NCBI GenBank assembly: GCA_020719105.1
Contig: DYQV01000184.1
Location: 1 to 5,665, forward strand
Reading direction: 5' to 3'
DNA from: Rikenella microfusus
GTDB taxonomy: Bacteria > Bacteroidota > Bacteroidia > Bacteroidales > SZUA-534
Length of the DNA: 5,665 nucleotides
Part shown: piece after piece, positions 5,589 through 5,665 of the stretch
Layout of the letters: each line of letters opens with the position of its first letter
Numbering within the stretch: the stretch's first letter is position 1
The notes under the pieces: generated by a model
Databases searched by the model: none
Told to the model about the DNA's origin: nothing
Seen by the model: the letters and a program-made list of their open reading frames with translations, nothing else
Translations under genes and position numbers: made by a program

Positions 5589-5665
5589 CCACGAATTACA
5601 CGAATTTTCACAAAAAAACGATTAAAATCAACTTTAATTGATTTTAAATTAGTGCTCATTAGTGT
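5589..5665. repeat. Imperfect palindromic intergenic repeat at the window edge
   Basis: The left arm holds CACGAATT twice with a 9-bp period (5590-5607). The centre is a perfect 10-bp stem, TTAAAATCAA at 5622-5631 and TTGATTTTAA at 5638-5647, with a 6-nt loop. The right arm holds ATTAGTG twice with a 10-bp period (5648-5664), roughly complementary to the left arm. The element continues beyond the window. Similar CACGAATTACACGAATT strings are, to my recollection, common between genes in Bacteroidota. Nothing coding is convincing in 5511-5665. Confidence 0.55.

Noticed and set aside
5547..5660. Minus-strand 38-codon frame starting MSTNLKSIKVDFNRFF
   Set aside because: It is the translation of the CACGAATT/ATTAGTG repeat, which gives VKIRVIRG-like strings by composition; there is no upstream signal and no family.
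5516..5665. Plus-strand frame from ATG at 5535, preceded by GGAGGTGAGG, open to the window edge; the GGAGG could pair with CCTCC at 5516-5520
   Set aside because: The translation is basic and low in information and runs through the palindromic repeat; all other genes are on the opposite strand. The Shine-Dalgarno-like string is part of a small palindrome and is probably chance.

Overview
The window is AT-rich. Every recognisable gene lies on the minus strand, so transcription runs from high to low coordinates. The gene families (a four-helix-bundle/IVP-like protein, a DUF6922 protein with an AbiEii-type toxin frame, and AAA_14/DUF4143 ATPases), together with several matches to the Bacteroidetes sigma promoter -7 box TAnnTTTG, point to a member of the Bacteroidota, probably Bacteroidales-like. 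This is inferred from families and promoter style, not from a marker gene.

Layout in the direction of transcription (right to left). (1) 5433-5665 is non-coding. It holds an imperfect palindromic repeat at the edge and a perfect 13-bp inverted repeat just upstream of the first gene. (2) 4218-5432 is an AAA_14/DUF4143 ATPase. (3) 4056-4217 is an intergenic region with three units of a 33-bp direct repeat over the promoter of the next gene. (4) 2814-4055 is a second, divergent DUF4143 ATPase. (5) 2541-2813 is non-coding, with a good promoter and perhaps a decayed reading frame. (6) 2247-2540 is an intact DUF6922 protein, followed by an overlapping 41-codon frame (2167-2292) that is the cut-off N-terminus of an AbiEii-type nucleotidyltransferase toxin. 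(7) 1082-2128 is a 348-residue coiled-coil protein. (8) 452-1072 is HisH, whose Shine-Dalgarno overlaps the stop of the coiled-coil gene. (9) 423-450 is a degenerate heptamer tandem repeat. (10) 1-387 is a four-helix-bundle protein cut by the window edge.

How the parts may work together: the coiled-coil gene and hisH look translationally coupled and belong to one transcript. HisH lies outside any his operon here, so it may be the surface-polysaccharide paralogue rather than the histidine enzyme. The DUF6922/AbiEii pair is the fossil of a toxin-antitoxin-like unit that kept its first gene and lost nearly all of its toxin. The most intriguing structure is regulatory. Both ATPase genes carry dyad-symmetric sites spaced 32-33 bp apart, with one dyad centred 19 bp upstream of the presumed -7 box in each case, although the site sequences differ. 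This suggests that each ATPase is controlled, possibly by its own product or by a family of related regulators, through the same promoter geometry.
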